Below, piece after piece: positions 11,586-18,863 of a stretch of 53,192 bases of DNA. The notes below the pieces were generated by a model. That model searched no databases and was not told the DNA's origin. It was given only the letters and a program-made list of their open reading frames with translations. Source of the DNA: an uncultured Pseudocitrobacter sp. Lineage in GTDB: Bacteria; Pseudomonadota; Gammaproteobacteria; Enterobacterales; Enterobacteriaceae. The DNA lies in NCBI GenBank assembly GCA_913778145.1, contig CAJYVI010000138.1:1-53192 (forward strand), read 5' to 3'. A program made the position numbers and the translations under genes. The number at the start of each line of letters is the position of its first letter. The stretch's first letter is position 1.

Positions 11586-11598
11586 TTTAAAATAGAAT

Positions 11599-11623
11599 AA
11601 ACAGGCAACATAGTTGCCTGTTT
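11599..11623. terminator. Bidirectional terminator between int and ietS
   Basis: Perfect 11-bp stem AAACAGGCAAC/GTTGCCTGTTT with a 3-nt loop in the 44-bp gap between convergent genes. The A/T-rich stem ends serve as U tracts in both directions. Confidence 0.88.
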
Positions 11624-11629
11624 AGTATT

Positions 11630-13987
11630 TTAAATTCGATTTCTGTTTTGTACTCTTGGCTGAACTCTTTGCTGGATGGTCTGGTAAATATTTACATTCT
11701 CAGTATGCGTGAGCTCGACTACAATCGCATAACGTTGTTGCTGAATAAAATCAGCCCAACCGGCTTGGCAACGTACAACAAGATGGTACGTATTTCCATA
11801 ATTCTCTATGGCATTATCATAACTGACCGAAGCCGATTGTATTGTTGCAAAATCTCTAGAATTTGCGCCTGGCTTTAGATCACAATTATATTTATTAGGC
11901 ATTTCAGAGATAGCATCACCTTCCTCTTTTACTTTGAAAAAGTTGAATACATCGTCGGCAGTTTTACCTCTTATTAATCTGAAGTTCATTTCACAGCCAA
12001 GATAATCTTTTCTTGTATGTCTAACCGGTGGGTCAAAGGCAAGTGTAATACTGATGTTTTTTTTACCTTTGGTGTTCTTGAAGTTATCTGGAATTGGTAT
12101 TTCATATACAGCGAAATAATCAGGCTGTAAAACATCTTGAGAGTATAATACTACTCGATTATCTTCGGATGAGATTAAATTTTTTACTCTTACCAATCCT
12201 TTTCCATAGATGTTATTTTTGGATTTTCCATCAAGTAAATTAATGCGCTGTTGATTCTCTAAAGGATGAGAAGAGGCGTTTACTAACAAGGCTCTCAGTA
12301 AGTTAGCCGTACTATTTGGTATTTGTTTCAACAATAATGCAGCCTTATTAGCTACCATAGGCGCCGCAACTGATGTACCAGAGGAAGCTGTAAAAAGACT
12401 ATTTAAAAATTTATTGTTTAAACTTAATATGCCGGATTCAGGAATATCTCCACCAGGCCTTATATTATGTATGGCTGTGTCGTAAAGCGCAGTTCCGCCG
12501 TAATCTACTAAGTCGGGTTTACACATTCCTAAAATCCCCGGCCCAGATCTGGTAAAAATCGAAGGCTCATCCATTCTTGCGGTAGGGATGACTCCAACAT
12601 ATTCTGCTAGATCAGGAGGTAATCCATCTCCATGAGATAAGGAACCTACCGTTAATACATTCACTGCACCTGCGGGTTCAAGAAATCTATTTCTCTTTTC
12701 TATTAAATAGTTTGGATATTCAGAAATTGCATCCTCTGGTTCTGCCCCCCAAGAAGAACCATTTCCAGCGGAAACTATAATCAATATATCAAGATCTCTA
12801 GCTAAGTCATCGAGAATTGAAGCCCATTGCCCATTTCGATCACCCTTGAAAGGAGCTTTAGGATCACCGAGTGAAATATTGAATATCCTACAATTAAAGT
12901 CATGATGGAGCTGTCTAATTGCTTGCGACATTAATTTGGGAATTACTACATCGTCTGGAAAACGTCCTTTATCATCTACAACTTTAGCCGAGCATATTCT
13001 AGCGTAACGAATCAGTTGGTTCTGAGCCAGTTGATGTCGTAAGTCTCCAAAAACTGCAACTCCCGCAACCGAAGTGCCATGTCCCCAAGAGTCTTGACCA
13101 GCATCATTTAGGTAAGACACGGTTCCGACAATTACGTTATCTAAAAAAGGATGATTGTTTAATCCACTGTCAATTATACCTATAACTGGCAAATCTTCAT
13201 ATGCATTAATGGGTTGTGGTGTGTCATCTAATTCAAATTTAAAGTATTTTTTGGTCTCCATATCTGGCATGGGGGGTAAGTCAATGGTATAGACTTCTGG
13301 TATTTCTAATACTAATTTTAATGCGGATATATTACACCGTGCCCTCAATAAGGAAATTGAGGGGCCAATATAGGAATCTAGAAAATCTCCACCATTATTA
13401 ACAATAAGGTTTTTAATGGTTTCAATTTTCGCTTCTCTTTCTATTCTTCCTCCAAAATCCCATAATTCAATATCGACAATGTAATTTTCCATTTCATCGA
13501 AATCATCTATGGCATTAAAACCAGATTCTTTAAAACGGATTCCTATTCTGTCTGTACTTGTAATGGTTTCAATTGAAATTAAATTACCTACGAAATTATT
13601 GTAGGATGGGTTCTTTTGTTTTGCGGGTATAGGCCCTGAGTAGGCATTAATTCTGTCTTTTAAATCGGCCAGTGAATCGTTAGAAGAAAATAATACTAAA
13701 GTTTTATCATCGTCGTGAGATAGAACCTGTAACCCAAGCCTTAACCAGTCTTCATCGGCAGCAGACCCATCATATTTAACCTTCATGATCAATGATGGAT
13801 CAATGTTTCCAGGAATACGTTTACTTCGAACATATGCAACTGTACTATCAATTTGATGAATTAAAGATGTTCCATGTATTGTTCTTTCCTGAGAGTTACG
13901 TTTTGGAGCTGAACCATATCCCGGTTTTTTTCTTCTTTCTAATTGCTGAGGAATTTTAACAAGTCGTAAATGTTCATACTCTGCCAT
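11630..13987 (-). CDS. ietS: Subtilisin-like (S8) serine protease of an IetAS-type defence pair
   Basis: S8 peptidase of 785 residues with a complete catalytic set: Asp273 in PVIGIIDSGLNNHPFL, His304 in SWGHGTSVAGVA, oxyanion Asn409 in SAGNGSSWG and Ser539 in SSGTSVAAPMVANKAALLL. Residues 1 to about 265 form a long N-terminal domain without a signal peptide, so it is cytoplasmic. About 220 C-terminal residues follow the protease domain. An ATG four codons upstream also exists, but GGAG sits 6 nt before the chosen ATG (MAEYEHLRLVKI). The gene follows ietA on the same strand at close range. In the named IetAS family an AAA+ ATPase works with this protease type against phage, and plasmid-stability roles were reported earlier; the substrate is unknown. 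Base composition is clearly more A+T-rich than the flanks, which suggests recent acquisition. Confidence 0.85.
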   Translation of the reverse strand: MAEYEHLRLVKIPQQLERRKKPGYGSAPKRNSQERTIHGTSLIHQIDSTVAYVRSKRIPGNIDPSLIMKVKYDGSAADEDWLRLGLQVLSHDDDKTLVLFSSNDSLADLKDRINAYSGPIPAKQKNPSYNNFVGNLISIETITSTDRIGIRFKESGFNAIDDFDEMENYIVDIELWDFGGRIEREAKIETIKNLIVNNGGDFLDSYIGPSISLLRARCNISALKLVLEIPEVYTIDLPPMPDMETKKYFKFELDDTPQPINAYEDLPVIGIIDSGLNNHPFLDNVIVGTVSYLNDAGQDSWGHGTSVAGVAVFGDLRHQLAQNQLIRYARICSAKVVDDKGRFPDDVVIPKLMSQAIRQLHHDFNCRIFNISLGDPKAPFKGDRNGQWASILDDLARDLDILIIVSAGNGSSWGAEPEDAISEYPNYLIEKRNRFLEPAGAVNVLTVGSLSHGDGLPPDLAEYVGVIPTARMDEPSIFTRSGPGILGMCKPDLVDYGGTALYDTAIHNIRPGGDIPESGILSLNNKFLNSLFTASSGTSVAAPMVANKAALLLKQIPNSTANLLRALLVNASSHPLENQQRINLLDGKSKNNIYGKGLVRVKNLISSEDNRVVLYSQDVLQPDYFAVYEIPIPDNFKNTKGKKNISITLAFDPPVRHTRKDYLGCEMNFRLIRGKTADDVFNFFKVKEEGDAISEMPNKYNCDLKPGANSRDFATIQSASVSYDNAIENYGNTYHLVVRCQAGWADFIQQQRYAIVVELTHTENVNIYQTIQQRVQPRVQNRNRI

Positions 13988-14004
13988 ATAAGACTCCATG
14001 TATA

Positions 14005-14991
14005 TTATCGCATTTGTTCAACACCACTATTTCTTCGATGTTCATCATTTATCGCATCGACAAAATAACGCTCATTCAAAACTTTATGTTTTCCAATAAT
14101 CATTGATTTTATTGCTTGATTAAGCACTCTCTCTAGACTTGAAAAACTCATTTTTTCTAACTTATAAACATAATTATCTGGATTAAAATCATATTTAATA
14201 TTTTTTAATCTGCTTTTTAAAAATCTCCTAATCATTCCTTTATCAGGGTTTTTAAACCATATGACTTCATCAAAACGTCTCCATACAGCTGGATCAATGC
14301 TTTTATCTAAGTTGGTGGCTGCAATCATAAAACCTTTAGGTGATAACCTTTCAATAAATAATAGCAAGCTGTTCACAACTCGTTTAAGTTCATTGTGTTC
14401 ATTGCTATCTTCTCTAGAGCGAGCAATAGCATCAAACTCATCCAAAAAAAGAACGCAAGGCTTATTGTTGGCGAACTCAAAAATTGAGCGTATATTGGTC
14501 GCAGTTTCGCCTAAATATGATGACATCAATTTATCTAATTTTACGATAAACATAGGCAAGCCTAACGTGGATGCAAACACTTCTGCTGTTAGAGTCTTAC
14601 CACAGCCGGGAGGCCCGCAAAAAAGAAGTTTCGTGCGTAATGATAGACCATTCTTCCGAATAGCTTCAGCAAAACGATACTCCTCTATTAACCCTTTAAG
14701 GATTCTAACGTTATCGAAAGATAAAACTAAATCTTTATGGAAATGGCTTGGTTCAACTCGTTCCACAAAATCATTAGTGGCCTCGTTCATGGGAGAGAAT
14801 CGTTCCAATCCTTTTAATGAGTAATTCGAACCTACAGCTCGGCTATTTTCAAGCGTCCTTCTTAGGCTATTAGCCAAAACTTTATTATTCTTTTTTTCTT
14901 CTTCATTTATGATTCGTTCAGCAACAGAACGAAATTCATCATCATTACCGTAGCTAGCCAAAAGTTTCTTCATTAATTCGCCTCTGGCCAT
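14005..14991 (-). CDS. ietA: AAA+ ATPase of an IetAS-type defence pair
   Basis: AAA+ ATPase of 328 residues. Walker A is GPPGCGKT (126-133), Walker B is VLFLDEFDA (180-188), sensor-1 Asn227 is in IAATN, and candidate arginine fingers are in VWRRFDE (237-242). A helical N-terminal segment of about 100 residues precedes the module. Reading starts at the ATG (MARGELMKKLL) preceded by AAGGA at 6 nt; a TTG two codons earlier is possible. The stop lies 17 bp before the ietS start, so the two are cotranscribed, ATPase first. It occupies the int-to-cos cargo slot of the satellite, a known hotspot for defence genes in P4 relatives. The ATPase probably remodels or delivers a target to the protease; that part is inference. 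Confidence 0.85.
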   Translation of the reverse strand: MARGELMKKLLASYGNDDEFRSVAERIINEEEKKNNKVLANSLRRTLENSRAVGSNYSLKGLERFSPMNEATNDFVERVEPSHFHKDLVLSFDNVRILKGLIEEYRFAEAIRKNGLSLRTKLLFCGPPGCGKTLTAEVFASTLGLPMFIVKLDKLMSSYLGETATNIRSIFEFANNKPCVLFLDEFDAIARSREDSNEHNELKRVVNSLLLFIERLSPKGFMIAATNLDKSIDPAVWRRFDEVIWFKNPDKGMIRRFLKSRLKNIKYDFNPDNYVYKLEKMSFSSLERVLNQAIKSMIIGKHKVLNERYFVDAINDEHRRNSGVEQMR

Positions 14992-15104
14992 CTCCAATCC
15001 TTCTTAATAGTGTGAAATAGTAATCGGCTCGTTACATCAAATGCTCTACACATGAGTAACAAGGCTAAGAGTATACCACCAAGTTAAAGATACCTATCAA
15101 CCAC

Positions 15105-15140
15105 TTTGCGCGCGCAGCCCCGCCCGCCTGCCCGCTTCGC
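15105..15140. other. Candidate cos (packaging) site
   Basis: A dense G+C-rich, purine-asymmetric block (minus strand GGCAGGCGGGCGGGGCTGCG followed by CGCGC) sits between the AT-rich cargo and the delta gene, where cos lies in integrated P4. It loosely resembles the P2/P4 cohesive-end sequence GGCGAGGCGGGGAAAGCAC plus the adjacent TGCGCGC. Position is the stronger argument; the cut site cannot be assigned. Confidence 0.45.
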
Positions 15141-15211
15141 TTAACAGACTGGTTTTCATGCACCCCGTAAATCGTCTCAGAAGCTGCCGCACAAGGGCTT
15201 TCGCGTCAAAA

Positions 15212-15246
15212 ATGGCGCATGATACTCATGCGTTTTCATGCGCCAT
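15212..15246. repeat. 11-bp inverted repeat next to candidate cos
   Basis: ATGGCGCATGA (15212-15222) and TCATGCGCCAT (15236-15246) flank 13 bp that include a further CATGCG. This places CATGCG-type motifs three times in 35 bp. It may be a terminase or packaging recognition element, or a transcription signal; function is unproven. Confidence 0.5.
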
Positions 15247-15290
15247 AGACATGCACTAACGCGCTCTCAGGCCAGCCAGGGAAAAGGCGT

Positions 15291-15316
15291 AAAAAATCCC
15301 GGTACTGGACCGGGAT
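15291..15316 (-). terminator. Terminator of the late operon sid-psu-delta
   Basis: On the minus strand ATCCCGGT/ACCGGGAT form an 8-bp stem followed by six T, 22 bp past the delta stop. Confidence 0.85.
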
Positions 15317-15337
15317 TACGTGGGCGTTTTTTGCTAA

Positions 15338-15610
15338 TCAGACAGGGATTTGCTGACGGCCTGACAGCTTTGACGCGGAGCCATAGCGATTGAGCGTTCT
15401 CTGCTGCTTTTCAGGTTGCTCCGGTTCGACTGGTACATTTTCATTGCGCCGGGGCTTCATAATTATCGTATCCACACTTTCGAGTGCGGTAAATGTGCAG
15501 GAACATTCCAGGTTCTGGCACTGATACCATGAGCGTTTAACCGATGGTGCTTCATAGGCGGAGGTTCTGGCGTGTGCCGTCGTACCGCATTCGGGACATT
15601 TAAGTGCCAT
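15338..15610 (-). CDS. delta: Ogr/Delta-family zinc-finger late transcription activator
   Basis: A 90-residue activator of P2/P4 late promoters that contacts the RNA polymerase alpha subunit. Zinc ligands are C-x2-C in MALKCPECGTTAHARTS and C-x4-C in WYQCQNLECSCTF. The AHARTS and CQNxxC blocks are characteristic of P2 Ogr. The MALKCPEC start is preceded by AGGAG, which overlaps the psu stop; an upstream GTG is rejected. As the last gene of the late operon it would activate its own promoter (Psid) and helper late genes. Confidence 0.9.
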   Translation of the reverse strand: MALKCPECGTTAHARTSAYEAPSVKRSWYQCQNLECSCTFTALESVDTIIMKPRRNENVPVEPEQPEKQQRTLNRYGSASKLSGRQQIPV

Positions 15611-15615
15611 TAATA

Positions 15616-16167
15616 TCACTCCTGCATATCGTTAATGTCATTCAGGCGTTGCTGAAAGCGCAGATGTTGTGCCGGAGTGTAAGTACCCTGGCAGTCACGA
15701 ACCATCTTGGGGTCAGGCATCACACCGGATTCATCCAGAATCTCACGATAATCCCCGGCGATTTCAGGCGGTGTTATTGCGAGCTGGCGAACCAGGGCAC
15801 TGCGTAACATACGGGACGCAACGTCAACCCCTCCACGCCCCTTAAGAAACGGAGCCAGTGCAGATGTCAGGGCTGCTCCATTCGCCTGCATAAAACTGCT
15901 GAGAGCGTCTTCTGTGCAGGCCTCCATCAGCAGATGCTGCGAGTACATACACTCACGCGCAGCGCAGTTAATCTGCCATTTCAGCACATCCAGTCGTTCC
16001 CGCAGTAACCCGAGCTGTCGGGCATAATCTGCTGGTTTTTCCGTGGCAGTGAGGAGAGATTCTATCTGTTGTTCAGCGGCTTTTCGGCTCTCACTATGTC
16101 CAGCCCACAGAATACGGGCGTTTCGAAAACTGGTAAGCGCCTGCGCAGGAGTGGCCCGGGCCGTCAT
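15616..16167 (-). CDS. psu: Psu-like capsid decoration protein / Rho antiterminator
   Basis: In P4, Psu (190 aa) decorates the small capsid and inhibits Rho-dependent termination. This 183-residue protein shares the all-helical composition, the central LAxxLxxxLKWQxNxAAxxY-type pattern (LDVLKWQINCAARE), and a C-terminal TYTPAQHLRFQQRL that mirrors P4's FTPAQN region. Sequence is otherwise divergent. Its ATG overlaps the sid stop by 4 bp and delta follows. The order sid-psu-delta differs from the order I remember for P4 itself (sid-delta-psu). Confidence 0.8.
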   Translation of the reverse strand: MTARATPAQALTSFRNARILWAGHSESRKAAEQQIESLLTATEKPADYARQLGLLRERLDVLKWQINCAARECMYSQHLLMEACTEDALSSFMQANGAALTSALAPFLKGRGGVDVASRMLRSALVRQLAITPPEIAGDYREILDESGVMPDPKMVRDCQGTYTPAQHLRFQQRLNDINDMQE

Positions 16168-16916
16168 ACTGATTTCTCCTTCTCAGCCCGTTCCTGACGA
16201 ACCTTCATTTTATGAATAGCTGCCGGAGAGGGTTGATTACTGAAATCCAGACGGGCCGCATAATCCGGTGCAACGCCCGCCAGTTTAAACACAGGGTCCT
16301 GTTCCGGCATCGCAGCGTTAGTAAGAGCCGGTCTGGTGATATGTTTGTGAATAAAGTCTTTCAGTACTGTGTCCGAGTCATTAACTGAATTCACCACACC
16401 CACAACGGCACTGGCTTCCCGCCCCATTGTGGTTTTGAGCAAGCTCAGTGTCTGGATTAACACTTTACCATGCGACTGCATGAAGTCTTCCCAGATTTGC
16501 TTTGCGCGAATTTCCACAAGGGTGTTGTGCGCGCTGATGTACTGTCCGGCTAATTTCCCGGCTTCCTGCGGTAATAAGGCATTTTCGCTTTCCTGAGCTA
16601 CCAGCAGTTCATCAAAATCCTCAAGCGTTTCACGCCCCAGCGCAATTTCCGTACGCAGTTTTTTCATTTCCTTTGAGACTACACCCTGACTTTCACGAAA
16701 CAGCGTGCGCCACTCCTCATTCAGGGCGTTTGTCGTGGCTTCCATTTCAGCGCGGCGCTGGCGGATTGTCGCAATATTATCCGCTGCCGCTTTCTGCTGA
16801 CGACGTGCTTCAAGCCATGCAGATTTGGTGGCATTCACTTTCTCAAGCGCCTTTAACGTCGCTGCAGGGATAGATATGTCAGGAGTTTGGTTATTATTTT
16901 GTTCTGGGATAGTCAT
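16164..16916 (-). CDS. sid: Sid-like capsid-size determination scaffold
   Basis: In P4, Sid (244 aa) forms an external scaffold that makes helper capsid protein assemble into small T=4 shells. This protein has 250 residues, is largely helical or coiled-coil, and has the P4 Sid layout: start TIPEQNNNQTPDISIP, WRTLFRESQGVVSKEMKK (P4: WRTAFRAAGGVLSDELKQ) and a C-terminal DPVFKLAGVAPDYAARLDF (P4: EPVLRLTGLSAATLPHMDY). It is the first gene of the late operon under Psid. Confidence 0.82.
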   Translation of the reverse strand: MTIPEQNNNQTPDISIPAATLKALEKVNATKSAWLEARRQQKAAADNIATIRQRRAEMEATTNALNEEWRTLFRESQGVVSKEMKKLRTEIALGRETLEDFDELLVAQESENALLPQEAGKLAGQYISAHNTLVEIRAKQIWEDFMQSHGKVLIQTLSLLKTTMGREASAVVGVVNSVNDSDTVLKDFIHKHITRPALTNAAMPEQDPVFKLAGVAPDYAARLDFSNQPSPAAIHKMKVRQERAEKEKSV

Positions 16917-16947
16917 GTCAGCACCTTGTTGTTTGTCTTGGTGTCAA

Positions 16948-17005
16948 TTGTGCTGTCATGGATACAAAGCTGCCATTGAACGTCATTGTGCGAGCGACAA
17001 GACAA
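16948..17005 (-). promoter_or_regulatory. Psid late promoter with two Ogr/Delta sites
   Basis: Two copies of TTGT-N12-ACAA, the P2/P4 late activator consensus (TGT-N12-ACA), lie at 16986-17005 and 16948-16967. Their centres are 38 bp apart. If the distal one is centred at -55, transcription starts near 16940, 24 bp before sid, and the proximal one falls at about -18. As I recall, that is the dual arrangement reported for P4 Psid and PLL. Confidence 0.8.
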
Positions 17006-17068
17006 AGACTTCTTTTGGCTAGCCAGGAAAGGCCTCATTTAACTGAATCTGTTTCAGTCTTACTTTAA

Positions 17069-17280
17069 CTATTCACTACTATTCACTTGAGTAAAAAAAT
17101 AGAAAATACAGTAAGTTAAAATGTGAAGGGTTGACAGGGTAGTATTCATCGACTGTTCATAACTGTTCACATAAGAATGAAGTTATTTATGGTATTTTTT
17201 CATAATGGATGGTTTTTTATTCCTCATAGCTATTTGTTTTTTGCTCCTCACCACTATTCATCCTTATTCAGTAGTATTCG
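17069..17280. other. Replication origin region (ori1-like): decameric iterons
   Basis: CTATTCAC or CTGTTCAC-like octamers recur with 10-bp phasing in three clusters: 17069-17086 (two), 17142-17170 (three; the last is CTGTTCAC) and 17253-17280 (three, degenerate). CTGTTCAC is the complement of the P4 alpha recognition core GTGAACAG. The intervening sequence is very A+T-rich. It lies 4.4 kb from the crr-like repeats beyond alpha, close to the ori1-crr distance in P4. Replication by alpha would initiate here. Confidence 0.7.
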
Positions 17281-17822
17281 ATAGGCACTGAAATACACTG
17301 CCTGTTATTGCCGGGAATTAACAGTTTCGCCTCTGGATATGGTGTTGCATTTCATACTTATTTTTATAAAACTAGAGCTACCCGGTTCTTTATGGATTTA
17401 TTTGGATATATTTTTAGCTTTAAATTTAGATTATTTAATACCAGGATTTTTATGCAGGGCCAATGTTTGTGAGCTAAATGCAATTCCTACATATGTCCGG
17501 GGGTTGGGGTCTGCCATTAAGGCATCTACAAAAGTTGTGAAGCCTTGCTGTGTGGACTCTGGAGGCAGCACCATTACGTGTAATGACTCATGGGGTAATA
17601 AATATTCTGATGAATGTTAGTTCCTATTAATACTCCTGTATTTATAGTTCTCTGACATGGTGTTTATTATGTCGTTTTATATGGTTTTACCGGATTTTAA
17701 GTTCCATAAAATCAATATTTGACGCTAAATAAATAATGCGTGCGCAAGCGGGTTATATATACATAATAAGGAACTACCTGAATCCGGATGAATTTATCCG
17801 GACTGTTGTGGATATTAAAGAG
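17281..17822. other. Non-coding A+T-rich gap before vis, presumably carrying PLL
   Basis: No convincing gene. A 93-codon open frame at 17339-17620 lacks a ribosome-binding site and any family signature. A small palindrome, TCCGGAT (17783-17789)/ATCCGGA (17796-17802), lies 26 bp before vis and may be an operator or leader hairpin. In P4 this interval holds the late promoter PLL; I could not find a TGT-N12-ACA site here. Confidence 0.5.
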
Positions 17823-17827
17823 GGTAG

Positions 17828-18091
17828 ATGATGCACAATATTTCTGTTTCTGCGCCAGCTCCGGCTTCGCCATTATTTCCTGTACCGAACCAGCATGAAC
17901 GATTTTTACGCCTGCCTGAGGTGATGCACTTGTGCGGGTTGTCTCGCTCGACCATTTACGAACTGATCAGCCGCGATGCGTTTCCGAAGCAGATCCCGCT
18001 TGGCGGTAAAAATGTCGCCTGGGCACAGTCTGAGGTCAGCGCATGGATGGCGGACCGTATCAGCGCCCGTGGGCGGGGATGTGATGCATGA
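17828..18091 (+). CDS. vis: AlpA-family regulator / Vis-like excisionase
   Basis: MerR-like winged-HTH protein of 87 residues. In P4, Vis (88 aa) acts as a recombination directionality factor and represses Psid/PLL. The AlpA domain covers about residues 24-80: [21 protein letters not shown] (HTH), then [23 protein letters not shown]. An AGAGGG ribosome-binding site precedes the ATG pair. It sits between the ori region and the early promoter, as in P4. Confidence 0.88.
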   Translation: MMHNISVSAPAPASPLFPVPNQHERFLRLPEVMHLCGLSRSTIYELISRDAFPKQIPLGGKNVAWAQSEVSAWMADRISARGRGCDA

Positions 18092-18645
18092 TGATACCTG
18101 AATACATTAAATCCCTTTTTTCTGGCTTGCTTACTGCCGTCATTTCCAGGTATAGTTTTTCTGCTGTCGCAAAATCGGCAGCCGGAATTGGCGTTCCGTG
18201 TAACTTATTGGCGACAACTGACGCGCCTTGCGTCTTTTTTTACGTCGTAGCTCAGGCACACCCATTTTCCGGGCTGTGGTGTTTGTGTGTACACCGTGGT
18301 TCATTCAAGATAATGGCAGTCCGGGCGGGGCAGCCTTCGGGCTGGCCGGTTTCCAATAAGGCCGGTTACGCCAACCCCGTTCGGGCTGCCACCAGTGAAA
18401 TTGGCGTTTCCGGTGGTAGCAATAACCGCTACTTATTGGAGGCTGCCATCATGGCTACAATCCTCACCCCGTCATACCCGCAATATGTCTTTGTGTTTGC
18501 CGCAATCCGCCGTACTGACACTCAACCCCGCATTTGTATGCTTCGCACTGTAGCCTGCGATGAGCGTTCCGCGCGTCTTTCGCTGGTCCGTGATTATGTG
18601 CTCTCCCTCTCTGCACGCCTGCCTGCCGGGGAGGTGATGCTATGA
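18088..18645 (+). CDS. Long open frame of the Ash type spanning the CI-RNA region (doubtful as one protein)
   Basis: An open frame of 185 codons whose middle ([17 protein letters not shown]) resembles sequences annotated as 'Ash family' in P4-like elements. It runs through the presumed early promoter, seqA and CI RNA, so the first 25 codons would not be on the early transcript. A start at 18313 (MAVRAGQPS, 110 codons) fits the transcript better. The frame may stay open because its 3' part is the real kil/icd gene. Treat the N-terminal portion as unproven coding. Confidence 0.35.
   Translation: MMIPEYIKSLFSGLLTAVISRYSFSAVAKSAAGIGVPCNLLATTDAPCVFFYVVAQAHPFSGLWCLCVHRGSFKIMAVRAGQPSGWPVSNKAGYANPVRAATSEIGVSGGSNNRYLLEAAIMATILTPSYPQYVFVFAAIRRTDTQPRICMLRTVACDERSARLSLVRDYVLSLSARLPAGEVML
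18127..18156 (+). promoter_or_regulatory. Early promoter PLE candidate
   Basis: TTGCTT (18127-18132), 18-bp spacer and TATAGT (18151-18156) predict a start near 18163, just upstream of seqA. This is where the constitutive early promoter of P4 lies relative to its immunity RNA. Confidence 0.6.
18186..18212 (+). promoter_or_regulatory. seqA: target of the CI immunity RNA
   Basis: TTGGCGT (18189-18195) and CTTATTGG (18204-18211) are complementary to ACGCCAA and CCAATAAG in the presumed CI RNA. They lie about 25 nt into the early transcript. Confidence 0.65.
18313..18400 (+). ncRNA. cI: CI immunity RNA (approximate ends)
   Basis: Structured segment with a CAGCC-TTCG-GGCTG hairpin (18331-18344), followed by the seqB-like stretch CCAATAAG (18353-18360) and ACGCCAA (18368-18374). 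Both blocks are complementary to upstream seqA and downstream seqC. In P4 such an RNA of about 80 nt is processed from the PLE transcript and pairs with seqA/seqC to terminate early transcription prematurely, giving lysogenic immunity. The ends are estimates. Confidence 0.7.
18401..18439 (+). promoter_or_regulatory. seqC: second CI-RNA target
   Basis: Repeats the seqA blocks TTGGCGT (18401-18407) and CTTATTGG (18432-18439) immediately downstream of the CI RNA. It ends directly at the GGAGG of the icd/kil-like gene, so pairing could also affect its translation. Confidence 0.6.
18451..18645 (+). CDS. Icd/Kil-like host cell-division inhibitor
   Basis: A 64-residue protein starting [20 protein letters not shown] with GGAGG 8 nt upstream, in frame with the longer Ash-type frame. 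It corresponds to 'host cell division inhibitor Icd-like' proteins of P1/P4-type elements, first gene of the P4 early operon (kil). The compact segment [20 protein letters not shown] is the family core. Expression should be held off by the CI RNA. The stop overlaps the next ATG (ATGA). Confidence 0.7.
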   Translation: MATILTPSYPQYVFVFAAIRRTDTQPRICMLRTVACDERSARLSLVRDYVLSLSARLPAGEVML

Positions 18646-18863
18646 ACCAGTTTGAGATCTCCTACGACGATGTTGTAAGGCTGAAACATTTACGCAATGT
18701 GGGTGAGTATGTAACTGGCATGGCAGCCCTGCAGGACTGTTATGAAAAGCCAGGAGGTGCCCAATGCGAACAACTGGTTTCCCTCATCTATCTGATGACA
18801 GAGCAACTGGATGGAGTGGTGCAACGCTGCCATGACGACCTGATGAATGCGGAGGTGGCCTGA
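18642..18863 (+). CDS. Small early-operon protein, unknown (P4 epsilon position)
   Basis: A 73-residue soluble protein starting [17 protein letters not shown]. It overlaps the previous stop by 4 bp and shares its own final base with the next ATG (TGATG), so it is tightly coupled in the early operon. By position it could correspond to the P4 epsilon derepression gene, whose product inactivates the helper repressor, but P4 epsilon is longer (about 95 aa) and I see no clear motif. Function left open. Confidence 0.75.
   Translation: MNQFEISYDDVVRLKHLRNVGEYVTGMAALQDCYEKPGGAQCEQLVSLIYLMTEQLDGVVQRCHDDLMNAEVA

Noticed and set aside
11630..14991. The ATPase-protease pair as a wholly undescribed system
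   Set aside because: Order, domain pair and catalytic motifs fit the already named IetAS family, so I do not claim novelty for the family itself.
15212..15246. Reading the inverted repeat near cos as a terminator for ietA-side or delta-side transcripts
   Set aside because: No U tract on either strand, and a proper terminator for the late operon is already present at 15291-15316.
17339..17620. A 93-codon frame between the ori region and vis
   Set aside because: No ribosome-binding site, unusual composition (hydrophobic N-terminus, Ser/Cys-rich tail), and it lies in a region expected to be non-coding. Kept only as part of a described gap.
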